A DNA stretch of 64,000 nucleotides from Nocardioides zeae (GTDB lineage: Bacteria; Actinomycetota; Actinomycetes; Propionibacteriales; Nocardioidaceae): contig NZ_JAAGXA010000003.1 in assembly GCF_010686755.1 (NCBI RefSeq), positions 62,001 through 126,000 of the forward strand, read 5' to 3'. The notes beneath the pieces are model-generated. The model did not search any database. It was not told where the DNA came from and saw only the letters and a program-made list of their open reading frames with translations. Numbering within the stretch: position 1 is the stretch's first letter; each line of letters begins with the position of its first letter. Position numbers and translations under genes: made by a program. This document shows, piece by piece, positions 36,460-44,956 of this stretch.

Positions 36460-37193
36460 GCGTCGGTCTCCTCGATGTCGGCCATCGGGGGCACCCGCGG
36501 CTCCGCTCGGCGGTCCGTGGCCCGCTCCACCCCGGAGAACATGTAGGACGGGAGCTCCGCCGTCAACGTCTCGTCCCAGGGCTCGCTCCAGCCGATGAAG
36601 TCGAGCAGCCGGGCGATGATCCCGCCGGTGAACCCCCACAGCACGACGTCGTGGTCGGGGCCGATGAGGAAGCCCGGGGAGGACCACCCCGACGGTCCCC
36701 GGATCGTACGGCGCCAGCGCGCGTCCACGAGGTCCGCGATCGCCACCCGGTGGATGGCGTGCACCTCGCGCGGGCTGCGCACCGACACGGAGCCGGGCGA
36801 GGCCCACCACGCGACGACGGGCACCACGGCGAAGTTGCTGGGGGGCAGCCAGAGCTCGGGGAGGCGACCCACCACGTGCACGGAGGCGGGATCGAGCCCG
36901 ATCTCCTCCCACGCCTCGCGGAGGGCGGCCTGCTCGTGGGTCTCCCCCGGGTCCAGCGAGCCGCCGGGGAAGGAGACCTGGCCGGGGTGGGAGCGCATGT
37001 CGTGGGCGCGCTCGGTGAGCAGCAGCTCGGGGCCGCGGTCGCCCTCGGCGAAGACCATGAGCACCGCACCCTCGCGGGGTTCGGAGCCCGGCGGCGGCGT
37101 GAAGGCCGTGAGGTGCTCGGCGCGGATCTCCGTGAGCGCGTCGGTGACCGGACGCAGCCAGTCGGGCACCTGGTCGTCGCGCGTGGCGGTCAC
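36456..37193 (-). CDS. NUDIX hydrolase (CoA-pyrophosphatase-like)
   Basis: A 245-residue NUDIX enzyme. The NUDIX box is GGSLDPGETHEQAALREAWE followed by EIGL. The context MRSHPGQVSFPGGS before the box is the pattern of the CoA diphosphatase (NudL/YeaB) group. The C-terminal tail with VLWGFTGGIIARLLDFIGW also fits. It would cleave CoA or a related nucleoside diphosphate derivative. The GTG at 37193 overlaps the TlpA-like stop, and its stop overlaps the marP start. Confidence 0.88.
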   Translation of the reverse strand: MTATRDDQVPDWLRPVTDALTEIRAEHLTAFTPPPGSEPREGAVLMVFAEGDRGPELLLTERAHDMRSHPGQVSFPGGSLDPGETHEQAALREAWEEIGLDPASVHVVGRLPELWLPPSNFAVVPVVAWWASPGSVSVRSPREVHAIHRVAIADLVDARWRRTIRGPSGWSSPGFLIGPDHDVVLWGFTGGIIARLLDFIGWSEPWDETLTAELPSYMFSGVERATDRRAEPRVPPMADIEETDA

Positions 37194-37855
37194 CGCTCGA
37201 GCCCCAGCGGGCCTGCGACGGCATCGAGCAGGTCGTCGAGGTCGTCGAAGCTCTGCGGCAGGACGGTGACCTCGCCCTCGGCGTCCACGACCACGGTCAT
37301 GGGGATCGCCCGCAGCGGCACGAACGGCTCCCGCGTGCCGAGCTCGAGCTCGACGTCGATCAGCTGCGGGTAGGTCGCCCCCGTCTCCTGCAGCAGGGCG
37401 ATGGCCTCCGCCGGACTCGTCTCGTTGTAGTCGACGCCGAGCACGGTGACCTCGTCGCCGTACTGCTCGTGGAACTGCTGCAGGGCGGGGAGCTCCTTGA
37501 GGCACGGCGTGCAGAAGCTGGCCCACACGTTGACGAGCAGCGGACCCTCGAACGTGCTGAGGTCGACGGCCTCGCCGCCACCCAGGCAGGGCAACGTCAG
37601 GTCCGGCAGCACCGCCGGGCCGGTCGTGCGGTCACCGGGCGCGCAGGCCTCGATGCCGGCCGCGGCCCGCGCGTCCTGCAGCTCGGGGCTGTCGTAGTCG
37701 ATGTCCGGCGCACCCGGGGCCCGGGGCTCCACCATGTACGGGTCGCCCTCCTCGTCCGCCCCGCCCGACGTGCACCCCGCGAGGGCCACGAGCGCGAGCG
37801 CGGCGGCGGCGAACCGCGACGTACGCCGCCGGCCCGGCTCCGTGCCCGTCCTCAT
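37190..37855 (-). CDS. TlpA/ResA-like thioredoxin lipoprotein
   Basis: A 221-residue lipoprotein. The signal peptide ends in LVALAGC with lipid-anchored Cys28. A thioredoxin-like domain follows with the redox pair Cys115-Cys118 in [15 protein letters not shown] and a cis-Pro in [14 protein letters not shown]. It reduces or shuffles disulfides outside the membrane, often in cytochrome c maturation, though no ccs genes are in view. An extra Cys pair in the linker ([14 protein letters not shown]) is notable. The ATG at 37855 overlaps the nth stop. Confidence 0.88.
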   Translation of the reverse strand: MRTGTEPGRRRTSRFAAAALALVALAGCTSGGADEEGDPYMVEPRAPGAPDIDYDSPELQDARAAAGIEACAPGDRTTGPAVLPDLTLPCLGGGEAVDLSTFEGPLLVNVWASFCTPCLKELPALQQFHEQYGDEVTVLGVDYNETSPAEAIALLQETGATYPQLIDVELELGTREPFVPLRAIPMTVVVDAEGEVTVLPQSFDDLDDLLDAVAGPLGLER

Positions 37856-38553
37856 GCCCGCCCCTCGGTGCGCACGAGCTTGAGCGCCTCGACGGGGTCG
37901 GTCGGTCCCTCGTCGCCGAAGGACGGGCACCAGCGCGCCACCGGGCAGGCGCCGCAGGCGGGCCGCTTGGCGTGGCAGCGGCGGCGACCGTGCCAGATGA
38001 GGTGGTGGGACAGCATCGTCCAGTCGGCCTTGGGGAAGAGCGCGCCGATCTCGTGCTCGACCTTCACCGGGTCGGTCAGCTCGGTCCACCCCAGCCGGCG
38101 CGCGAGCCGGCCGAAGTGCGTGTCGACCGTGATCCCGGGGATGCCGAACGCGTTGCCGAGCACGACGTTGGCGGTCTTGCGGCCCACGCCGGGGAGCTGG
38201 ACGAGGTCGTCGAGCCGGGCCGGCACCTGGCCGTCGTGCTTCTCGACCAGCGCTTGGGAGAGCCGCAGCAGCGCGTCGGTCTTGGCGCGGAAGAAGCCCA
38301 GCGGACCCACGATCTGCTCGAGGTGGGCGCGGTCGGCGCCGGCCATCGCCGCCGCGTCCGGGTAGGCCGCGACGAGGGTGGGGCGCACCGCGTTGACCCG
38401 CTTGTCGGTGGTCTGCGCGGACAGCACGGTGACCACGAGCAGCTGGAACGCGTCGTCGAAGTCGAGCTCGCAACGCGCGTCGGGGTAGGTCTCCGCGAGC
38501 ACCCGGTTGACCTTCCGGGCGCGACGGACCAGGGCGACGTCGGGCACCCGCAC
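37852..38553 (-). CDS. nth: Endonuclease III
   Basis: A 233-residue base-excision-repair glycosylase/AP lyase acting on oxidised pyrimidines. The helix-hairpin-helix is [20 protein letters not shown] with the catalytic Lys, and the catalytic Asp follows in [12 protein letters not shown]. The 4Fe-4S ligands are in [17 protein letters not shown]. Lengths and spacings are normal. The start is a GTG at 38553 (an in-frame GTG at 38547 is an alternative). It opens a four-gene operon and diverges from crp, an arrangement I recall from M. tuberculosis. Confidence 0.96.
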   Translation of the reverse strand: MRVPDVALVRRARKVNRVLAETYPDARCELDFDDAFQLLVVTVLSAQTTDKRVNAVRPTLVAAYPDAAAMAGADRAHLEQIVGPLGFFRAKTDALLRLSQALVEKHDGQVPARLDDLVQLPGVGRKTANVVLGNAFGIPGITVDTHFGRLARRLGWTELTDPVKVEHEIGALFPKADWTMLSHHLIWHGRRRCHAKRPACGACPVARWCPSFGDEGPTDPVEALKLVRTEGRA

Positions 38554-38690
38554 AGGGTACGGGTCGCCACCGACACCCGCCCGGCGAGCCGGTCGGTGCG
38601 CGACGCGGAGGTCACAGCGGACTAGGATGCACGGAGGCCACGACGGTCCCTCGTCCGTGGCGACGAGACACGTTCCACCTGGAGGCTGTT

Positions 38691-39368
38691 GTGGACATCG
38701 ACGTTCTGCGTCAGGCGCCGCTGTTCAGCGCGCTCGACGACGACTCGATCGAGTCGCTGGTGCCGTCGCTGGCCGAGACCCGGCTGCGCCGCGGCGAGGT
38801 GCTCTTCCACGAGGGCGACTCCGGCGACAAGCTCTACGTCGTGCTCGAGGGCAAGGTGAAGCTGGGTCGCACGTCGGCCGACGGCCGCGAGAACCTCCTG
38901 GCGATCCTCGGTCCCGGCCAGATGTTCGGCGAGCTGTCGCTCTTCGACCCGGGCCCCCGCTCCGCCACGGTCACCGCGGTGACCGAGTCGACCTTCGCGT
39001 CGCTCTCCCACGAGGACCTGCAGCTCTGGATCGAGGGCCGGCCCGTCGTCGCCCGCGGCCTGCTCTCGCAGCTGGCCGCCCGCCTCCGCAAGGCCAACGA
39101 CGTCGTCGCCGACCTCGTGTTCTCCGACGTGCCGGGCCGCGTGGCCAAGGCACTCATCGACCTGGCGGACCGCTTCGGCCGCACGGCCGACGACGGCGTC
39201 CACGTCCACCACGACCTCACGCAGGAGGAGCTGGCCCAGCTCGTCGGCGCCTCCCGCGAGACCGTGAACAAGGCGCTCGCCGACTTCACCTCGCGCGGCT
39301 GGCTCCGCCTCGAGCCCCGCTCCGTCGTGATCATGGACATCGAGCGGCTCTCCCGCCGCGCGCGCTGA
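38691..39368 (+). CDS. crp: CRP/FNR-family cAMP regulator (GlxR/Crp)
   Basis: A 225-residue regulator. The cyclic-nucleotide domain (residues 15-130) has the phosphate-binding cassette [20 protein letters not shown]. The C-terminal winged helix includes [20 protein letters not shown]. No FNR-type cysteine cluster is present, so it is a cAMP-type CRP. The GTG at 38691 follows CTGGAGGCTGTT. GlxR/Crp proteins control carbon and acetate metabolism in actinobacteria; the CRP-like site before actP in this window fits. Confidence 0.95.
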   Translation: MDIDVLRQAPLFSALDDDSIESLVPSLAETRLRRGEVLFHEGDSGDKLYVVLEGKVKLGRTSADGRENLLAILGPGQMFGELSLFDPGPRSATVTAVTESTFASLSHEDLQLWIEGRPVVARGLLSQLAARLRKANDVVADLVFSDVPGRVAKALIDLADRFGRTADDGVHVHHDLTQEELAQLVGASRETVNKALADFTSRGWLRLEPRSVVIMDIERLSRRAR

Positions 39369-39383
39369 CCCGCGTCCGGGGCC

Positions 39384-40181
39384 TCAGCCCAAGCGGCCGA
39401 GGTACGCCAGCTGGGCCCGCACGCTGAGCTCGGCGGCTCCCCACAGCACGGGGTCGACGTCGGCGTAGACCGTCTCGACCACGCGTCGCGGCAGCGTGTC
39501 GGCCGGGTCCGCCTCGAGCGCCGTGACCGCGGCCTCGACCTGCGCCAGCCGGTCGCGCCGGTGGGCGATGTAGTGGTCGAGCGCCGCCAGCGCGTCGTCG
39601 ATGACCGGCCCGTGGCCCGGCCACACGACCTGCGCCTCCTCGCGCTCCGCCAGCGCGTGCAGCCGGTCGAGCGAGTCGAGGTAGGCCCCCAGGGAGCCGT
39701 CGGGGTGCGCGACCACCGTCGTGCCGCGCCCGAGCACCGTGTCGCCCGTCAGCACGGCCCGCTCCGCGGGCAGCACGAACGACAGCGAGTCGGCGGTGTG
39801 CCCGGGCGTGCCGACGACGTGCAGCTCCAGGCCGTCGACCTCGACGACGTCCCCGTCGCCGAGACCCTCCGCACCGAGCCGGTACGCCGGGTCGAGCGCC
39901 CGCACGCCGCAGCCGACCCGCTCGGCGAAGGCCTTCGCCGCCTCGGAGTGGTCGTGGTGGTGGTGGGTGAGCAGGATGGCGCCGATCCGCCCGTCGGCGG
40001 CCTCGACGATGGCGTCGAGGTGGCCGGGGTCGGTCGGACCGGGGTCGATGACGACCGACCGGCTGCCCCCGGGCTCCCGCAGCACCCACGTGTTGGTGCC
40101 GTCGAGCGTCATCGGACCCGCGTTGGGGGCGAGCACGCACCGGGCGCGAGCGCCGAAGGACCCACCCGTCCAGTCGCTCAT
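39384..40181 (-). CDS. MBL-fold hydrolase (Rv3677c-like)
   Basis: A 265-residue metallo-beta-lactamase-fold enzyme, glyoxalase II/LACTB2-like. The metal motif is LLTHHHHDHSEAAKAFAERV, with HVVGTPGHTADSLSFVL, LTGDTVLGRGTT and VVWPGHGPVIDD as later ligands. A C-terminal winged region (about residues 215-265) is typical of LACTB2-type proteins, some of which are endoribonucleases. The ATG at 40181 shares one base with the stop of the upstream NUDIX gene (TGATG), so translation is coupled. Confidence 0.88.
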   Translation of the reverse strand: MSDWTGGSFGARARCVLAPNAGPMTLDGTNTWVLREPGGSRSVVIDPGPTDPGHLDAIVEAADGRIGAILLTHHHHDHSEAAKAFAERVGCGVRALDPAYRLGAEGLGDGDVVEVDGLELHVVGTPGHTADSLSFVLPAERAVLTGDTVLGRGTTVVAHPDGSLGAYLDSLDRLHALAEREEAQVVWPGHGPVIDDALAALDHYIAHRRDRLAQVEAAVTALEADPADTLPRRVVETVYADVDPVLWGAAELSVRAQLAYLGRLG

Positions 40182-41083
40182 CACGACGACGACCCGCGGC
40201 GCGCGGCGACGAGGGGACGCATGCGGTCGGGCATCGACATCGTCCACCGGTCGCCGGCGTCGTCCAGCCGCTCGATGGTGGGGGTGAACATGGCGGCCTC
40301 GCGGGTCGCCGCCTCGGCGAGCGCCGCGGCAGGGTCGTCCTGCGCCGCCACGTCGAGGCAGGTCAGGTAGGTCGGCGGCATCATCGCGAGCTCGTCGGCC
40401 TCGGCCTGCGCGACGGCCGTGGCCGCGGGCAGCCAGACCACGGAGGACGACTCGCTCGAGACGTCGCGGGTGCGCTGGCCCTCGGGCAGGGCGGCGACGA
40501 AGAACCACGTGCGGAACCGGCGCGGCTCGAAGACCGGCGTCGTCCAGGCGTCCCAGAGGCCCAGCAGATCGGTGCGCACGACGAGCCCGCGCCGGGCCAG
40601 GAACGCCGTGAACGCCAGCTCCCGCGACTCGAGCGCCACGCGGTCGGCCTCCCAGTCGTCACCCGTGGTGTCGGCGACGACCTCGTCGGCGGACGGGCCG
40701 GCCAGGAGCACGCCGGACTCCTCGAACGTCTCCCGCACCGCCGCGCACACGAGGGCCAGCGCGAGGTGCTCGTCGACCCCGAGCCGCGCGGCCCAGTCGG
40801 CCGGCGACGGACCCGCCCACGCGTCACGGGACAGGTCGGCGTCGAAGTCGCGCGGGTCGACGCCCCCGCCCGGGAAGACGGCCATCCCCGCGGCGAACGC
40901 CATCGAGGTCTGCCGCCGCAGGAGGTAGACCTCCGGCCCCGGTACGTCGCCCCTCCCCTCCCGCATGAGCACGACCGTCGCCGCGTCACGCGGCTCGGCC
41001 GGGGTGCGCTCGCCCGCGGCGTACTCCTGGGCGCGGGCCACGACCTCGGGGTCCAGCGGGACGGGGGGAAGCGGGATGCGCAC
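40181..41083 (-). CDS. NUDIX hydrolase, large form
   Basis: A 300-residue NUDIX-family protein. Before the box is MAFAAGMAVFPGGGVDPRDF; the box itself is split by an insert and continues as VCAAVRETFEESGVLLAG (the REx2EExG core is RETFEESG). The insert holds DAWAGPSPADWAARLGVDE. This layout is like the NUDT19/acyl-CoA-diphosphatase group. The substrate is unknown. The start is a GTG at 41083, 9 bases from the RidA stop. Confidence 0.83.
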   Translation of the reverse strand: MRIPLPPVPLDPEVVARAQEYAAGERTPAEPRDAATVVLMREGRGDVPGPEVYLLRRQTSMAFAAGMAVFPGGGVDPRDFDADLSRDAWAGPSPADWAARLGVDEHLALALVCAAVRETFEESGVLLAGPSADEVVADTTGDDWEADRVALESRELAFTAFLARRGLVVRTDLLGLWDAWTTPVFEPRRFRTWFFVAALPEGQRTRDVSSESSSVVWLPAATAVAQAEADELAMMPPTYLTCLDVAAQDDPAAALAEAATREAAMFTPTIERLDDAGDRWTMSMPDRMRPLVAARRGSSS

Positions 41084-41092
41084 GAGCCCTCC

Positions 41093-41551
41093 TCAGACCT
41101 CGACGACGAGCTCGACCTCGACGGGCGAGTCGAGGGGCAGCACCGGCACCCCGACGGCGGACCGCGCGTGGACGCCGGCGTCGCCGAAGACCTGGCCGAA
41201 CAGCTCGGAGGCGCCGTTGGCGACCTGCGGCTGCCCCGTGAAGTCGGGGGTCGAGGCCACGAAGACGACGACCTTGACGATGCGCTTCACCAGGGAGAGG
41301 TCACCGATCTCCGCCTTCACCGCGGCCAGCGCGTTGAGCGCGCACTGCTGGGCGCACGCCCGGGCCTCCTCGGGGTCGACCTCCCCGCCGACCTTGCCGG
41401 TGACCATGAGCTCGCCGCCGCGCATGGGCAGCTGCCCGGACGTGAAGACGTGGTCACCGCTGCGGACCGCCGGGACGTAGGCCGCCACGGGCTTCGCGAC
41501 CTCGGGGACCGCGAGACCCAGGGCGGCGAGCCGCTCCTCGGGGTGCGTCAT
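41093..41551 (-). CDS. RidA-family enamine/imine deaminase
   Basis: A 152-residue RidA/YjgF protein. Signatures are VPAVRSGDHVFTSGQLPM near the N-terminus and a C-terminal ARSAVGVPVLPLDSPVEVEL with the conserved Arg that binds the substrate carboxylate. It removes reactive enamine intermediates made by PLP enzymes. It is slightly longer than the 130-residue canonical RidA and matches the long subgroup found at this locus in actinobacteria. The ATG at 41551 follows the DUF4177 stop by 5 bases; the longer frame was rejected. Confidence 0.9.
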   Translation of the reverse strand: MTHPEERLAALGLAVPEVAKPVAAYVPAVRSGDHVFTSGQLPMRGGELMVTGKVGGEVDPEEARACAQQCALNALAAVKAEIGDLSLVKRIVKVVVFVASTPDFTGQPQVANGASELFGQVFGDAGVHARSAVGVPVLPLDSPVEVELVVEV

Positions 41552-41556
41552 CGCGG

Positions 41557-41709
41557 TCAGCCCTGGGGGCGCTTGAGGAAGGCGATGAGCCCGCCCTGCG
41601 CGTTGGTCTGGATGGTGACGAGCTCCCACCCGTCCTGGCCGAAGTTGTTCAGCATCAGCGCCTCGTTGTGGAGCGGAATCGGCGCCACCTGGTACTCCCA
41701 CTTGGTCAT
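41557..41709 (-). CDS. DUF4177 small protein, 50 residues
   Basis: A 50-residue protein, MTKWEYQVAPIPLHNEALML and then NNFGQDGWELVTIQTNAQGG. The pattern WEY...LN..G.DGWELV is the DUF4177 signature. It is small and soluble with unknown function. It heads a four-gene minus-strand unit DUF4177-RidA-NUDIX-MBL. From memory its place matches M. tuberculosis Rv3678A beside Rv3678c, which supports it as a true gene. Confidence 0.88.
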   Translation of the reverse strand: MTKWEYQVAPIPLHNEALMLNNFGQDGWELVTIQTNAQGGLIAFLKRPQG

Positions 41710-41752
41710 GCCGAGCACCTTACTGTCACCGGGGACGGTCCACCGGGGACGG

Positions 41753-43024
41753 TCACCGGTCGCGGTGGCCCGTGGGGTCCAGGACGCGGGTCCGTCCCGG
41801 CTCGGCCCGGGCGATGCCGCGCAGGTGCACCTCGTCGGGGCCGTCGAAGATGCGCATGGCGCGGTGCCAGCCGTACATGGCGGTGAGCGGCACGTCGTCG
41901 CTCACGCCGGCGCCGCCGTGCACCTGGATGGCGCGGTCGATGACGTCGAGCGCCACGCGGGGCACCGCGACCTTGGCCATGGAGACCAGCGACGCCGCGG
42001 CCTTGTTGCCGTGGGCGTCGATGACCGCGGCGGCGTGCTGGCACAGCAGGCGGGCCTGGTCGATGGCGATCCGCGACTCGGCGATGTCGCGCTGCACCAT
42101 GCCCTGCTCCGCGAGCGGCTTGCCGAACGCGACGCGGCTCGTGGCGCGGCGTACCAGCAGGTCGAGGGCGCGCTCGGCGGCACCCAGGGCGCGCATGCAG
42201 TGGTGGATCCGACCGGGGCCGAGGCGCGCCTGGGCCAGCGCGAAGCCCGCGCCCTCCTCCCCGAGGATCGCCGAGACGGGGACGCGCACGTCGGTGAACG
42301 ACACCTCGCAGTGACCGTGCTGGTCGTGGCGGCCGAACACCGGCACGTCGCGCACGATCTCGACGCCCGGGGTGTCGGTCGGGACGAGCACCATCGACTG
42401 CTGGCGGTGCTTCGCGGCCTCCGGGTCGGTCTTGCCCATGACGACGAGCAGCTCGCACCGCGGGTCGGCCGCGCCCGAGGTCCACCACTTGCGCCCGTTG
42501 ACCACGTACTCGTCGCCGTCGCGCTCGATGCGCGTCTCGATGTTGGTCGCGTCGCTCGAGGCCACCGCGATCTCCGTCATCGCGAACGCGGAGCGCACCG
42601 TGCCCTCGAGCAGCGGCTCGAGCCAGCGGGTGCGCTGCTCCTCGGTCGCGAAGAGGTGGAGCAGCTCCATGTTGCCGGTGTCGGGCGCCTGCCCGTTGAT
42701 CGCCTCCGGGGCCAGCTCGAGGCTCCAGCCGGTGATCTCGGCGAGGCCCGCGTAGTCGAGCTGGCTGATGCCCCCGAAGGACGGCAGGAACAGGTTCCAC
42801 AGTCCCCGCCGGCGCGCCTCGGCCTTGAGGTCCTCGACGACGGGCGGCAGCGTGTGGTCCGCGGGCCCGCGGGCCGCCCGGTAGGCGTGGTAGTCCGCCT
42901 CCGCCGGGAACACGTGCTCGTTCATGAACTCCACGAGCGAGGCCCGCAGCTCGCGGGCCCGCGGCGACGGGGTCAGGTCGAGGCCGGCGACGTCGAACGG
43001 GTCGTCGGTGGGCTGGAACGTCAT
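41753..43024 (-). CDS. Acyl-CoA dehydrogenase
   Basis: A 423-residue FAD-dependent acyl-CoA dehydrogenase of the larger ACAD10/11-like group. The order is the helical N-domain, a middle beta-domain with AFAMTEIAVASSDATNIETR and NGRKWWTSGAADPRCELLVV, and a C-terminal helical domain with SRVAFGKPLAEQGMVQRDIA and AIQVHGGAGVSDDVPLTAMY. It oxidises an acyl-CoA or, in this subgroup, may process 4-phospho-acyl-CoAs (known for ACAD10/11 and LvaC; inference here). It lies 56 bases after an APH-family kinase gene and forms an operon with it. Confidence 0.92.
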   Translation of the reverse strand: MTFQPTDDPFDVAGLDLTPSPRARELRASLVEFMNEHVFPAEADYHAYRAARGPADHTLPPVVEDLKAEARRRGLWNLFLPSFGGISQLDYAGLAEITGWSLELAPEAINGQAPDTGNMELLHLFATEEQRTRWLEPLLEGTVRSAFAMTEIAVASSDATNIETRIERDGDEYVVNGRKWWTSGAADPRCELLVVMGKTDPEAAKHRQQSMVLVPTDTPGVEIVRDVPVFGRHDQHGHCEVSFTDVRVPVSAILGEEGAGFALAQARLGPGRIHHCMRALGAAERALDLLVRRATSRVAFGKPLAEQGMVQRDIAESRIAIDQARLLCQHAAAVIDAHGNKAAASLVSMAKVAVPRVALDVIDRAIQVHGGAGVSDDVPLTAMYGWHRAMRIFDGPDEVHLRGIARAEPGRTRVLDPTGHRDR

Positions 43025-43080
43025 GGTGCCTCCGGTGGCGCGGAACGGGATCAAGGAACGGGGGTACGGCGCGGGGCCGG

Positions 43081-44151
43081 TCAGGCCCGCAGCCGCGGGT
43101 CGCTGGCGGCGGCCGCCCCGGCGCGGGCGCGCTCGAGGAGCAGCGGCACCATCGGGCCGAGGTCGTCGACGCCGGAGCCCACCGTGGTGCCCTGCAGGTG
43201 CCGGGCGTGGATCTGCTCGAGGATCACGAGGAGCTTGAAGTCGGAGAAGACGACGTACCACTCGATGTCGGCGACCTCGATGCCGCAGCGCTCGGCGTAC
43301 ATCCCCAGCACGGTCGCCCGGTCGGGGAACCCGGGCAGCGCGGTCGCCCCCGCCGTGATCGGGTTGGGGACCGCCCCCGCCTCGTCCCAGAAGCTCAGCA
43401 GCATCCCGACGTCGGCCAGCGTGTCGCCCACGGTGGCCATCTCCCAGTCGAGCAGCGCCACGATCCGGGTCGGGTCGTCGACGTCGAGCATGAGGTTGTC
43501 GATCTTGTAGTCGCCGTGCACGATCCCCGGCCGACCGACGGTCGGCATCGAGGCCTCGAGCCGCGCGGCGAGCTCGGCGAATCCGGGCAGGTCGCGGGTG
43601 CGGACCTTCTCCCACTGCCGCTGCCACCGCGTGAGCTGGCGGGCCAGGTAGCCGTCCGGTCGCCCGAAGTCGGCGAGACCCACCGCCGCCGGGTCCACCG
43701 CGTGCAGCTCGACAAGCAGGGCGACGAGCGCGTCCGTCAGCCCGGCGCGCTGCGCCGGGGTCAGCGTCGCGGTGTCCGCGGGGGTCCGGAGGGTGCGGCC
43801 CTCGACCTTGTCCATCACGTAGAAGTCGGCCCCGATGACGCCGGGGTCCTCGCACCGTGCGACCACCCGCGGCACCGGCACGGAGGAGCCGGCGAGCGCC
43901 CGCAGCACCCGCGCCTCGCGGCCCATGTCGTGCGCGGCGGTGGCCACGACCTCGCCGTACGGCGGTCGCCGCAGGATCCAGCGCCGCTCCCCGTCCCCCA
44001 CCTCGTACGTCGGGTTGGAGCGCCCCCCGGCGACGAGGCGCGCCGTGAGCGGCCCCCGCAGGCCACCCTCGACGTGGGCGCCGAGATAGCGGTCGAGCGA
44101 CGCGAGGTCGAGCTCGGCCACGCCCGTGGCGGGGCTGCTGGTGGTGGTCAT
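43081..44151 (-). CDS. APH-family phosphotransferase paired with acyl-CoA dehydrogenase
   Basis: A 356-residue kinase-fold protein. The ATP-binding N-lobe has ARLVAGGRSNPTYEVGDG and WILRRPP; the catalytic loop is GIVHGDYKIDNLMLDVDD (Brenner HxDxxxxN), followed by the metal motif ALLDWEMATVGDTLADVG. It resembles the aminoglycoside-phosphotransferase-like kinases fused to, or next to, acyl-CoA dehydrogenases (human ACAD10/11, Pseudomonas LvaA), which phosphorylate 4-hydroxyacyl-CoAs. It is therefore probably catabolic and not a resistance gene. The ATG is at 44151, with a TetR-type operator 25 bases upstream. Confidence 0.88.
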   Translation of the reverse strand: MTTTSSPATGVAELDLASLDRYLGAHVEGGLRGPLTARLVAGGRSNPTYEVGDGERRWILRRPPYGEVVATAAHDMGREARVLRALAGSSVPVPRVVARCEDPGVIGADFYVMDKVEGRTLRTPADTATLTPAQRAGLTDALVALLVELHAVDPAAVGLADFGRPDGYLARQLTRWQRQWEKVRTRDLPGFAELAARLEASMPTVGRPGIVHGDYKIDNLMLDVDDPTRIVALLDWEMATVGDTLADVGMLLSFWDEAGAVPNPITAGATALPGFPDRATVLGMYAERCGIEVADIEWYVVFSDFKLLVILEQIHARHLQGTTVGSGVDDLGPMVPLLLERARAGAAAASDPRLRA

Positions 44152-44175
44152 GGGTGCTCCCTTGTCCCGAAACTT

Positions 44176-44189
44176 ACCGAACGCTCGCT
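44176..44189. promoter_or_regulatory. TetR operator candidate, site 1 (kinase/dehydrogenase unit)
   Basis: ACCGAACGCTCGCT fits ANCGANCGNTCGNT, a 14-base partial palindrome. The same pattern occurs before three other units of the module. It lies 25 bases upstream of the kinase ATG, overlapping the likely promoter. Confidence 0.78.
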
Positions 44190-44245
44190 TAGATAGCATG
44201 ACGGGTGCGACCCCGGTGGTCAACCAGGGCCGCACCCCTCCCGGC

Positions 44246-44956
44246 TCAGACGCCGAGGTACGCCTTGCGGATCATCTCCGAGGTGCGCAGCTCCTCGGCG
44301 TCGCCCGACACGACGATCCGCCCGTGCTCGATGACGTGACCGGTGGTGGCGAGCCGGAGCGCGGCGTCGACCCGCTGCTCCACGAGCACCACGCCGGCCC
44401 CGGTCTCCTCCGCGATCATCGCGACGAGGCGGAACACCTCCGAGCTCAGCCGGGGGCTGAGGCCGAGGGACGGCTCGTCGAGCAGCAGGTAGCGCGGGCG
44501 CGACGCGGCGGCGCGCGCCAGGGCGACCATCTGCTGCTCGCCGCCCGACAGGAGGCCCGCCCGCTGCCCCCAGCGCTCCCGCAGCCGCGGGAAGGCGTCG
44601 AGCAGGTGCTCGACGACGTCCGGGTCGCCACGGCGACCGCGGGCCGCGTGCCGTCCCATCCCCACGTTCTCCGCGACGGTGAGCCCGCCGAAGAGGCGAC
44701 GCCCCTCGGGCACGTGGACGAGCCCGAGCCGGGCCCGCCGCTCCGGGCGCAGCCGGTGCACCGGCGTGCCGTCGAGCGTGATCGTGCCCGCCGTCGTCGT
44801 CAGCAGTCCGCTGATGGTCTGCGCCAGCGTCGACTTGCCGGCGCCGTTGGCGCCCACGACGGACACGATCTCCCCGCGGGGCACCTCGAGGTCGACGCCG
44901 TGCAGCACGGCCAGCCGGCCGTAGCCCGACGCGACCTTCTCCAGCACGAGGCTCAT
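44246..44956 (-). CDS. livF: LivF-type ABC transporter ATPase
   Basis: A 236-residue ATPase of a branched-chain-amino-acid-type (HAAT) importer. Walker A is VVGANGAGKSTLAQTISGLL, the ABC signature LLSGGEQQMVALARAAA, and Walker B YLLLDEPSLGLSP. The C-terminal half has VVLVEQRVDAALRLATTGHV, typical of LivF. Its ATG at 44956 overlaps the stop of the LivM-LivG fusion gene. It is the last gene of the transporter operon, and ends 94 bases from the kinase gene start. Confidence 0.93.
   Translation of the reverse strand: MSLVLEKVASGYGRLAVLHGVDLEVPRGEIVSVVGANGAGKSTLAQTISGLLTTTAGTITLDGTPVHRLRPERRARLGLVHVPEGRRLFGGLTVAENVGMGRHAARGRRGDPDVVEHLLDAFPRLRERWGQRAGLLSGGEQQMVALARAAASRPRYLLLDEPSLGLSPRLSSEVFRLVAMIAEETGAGVVLVEQRVDAALRLATTGHVIEHGRIVVSGDAEELRTSEMIRKAYLGV

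Noticed and set aside
43081..44151. Aminoglycoside resistance phosphotransferase
   Set aside because: It is paired with an acyl-CoA dehydrogenase and shares its operator with an acyl-CoA ligase and transporter, so a catabolic kinase is more likely.
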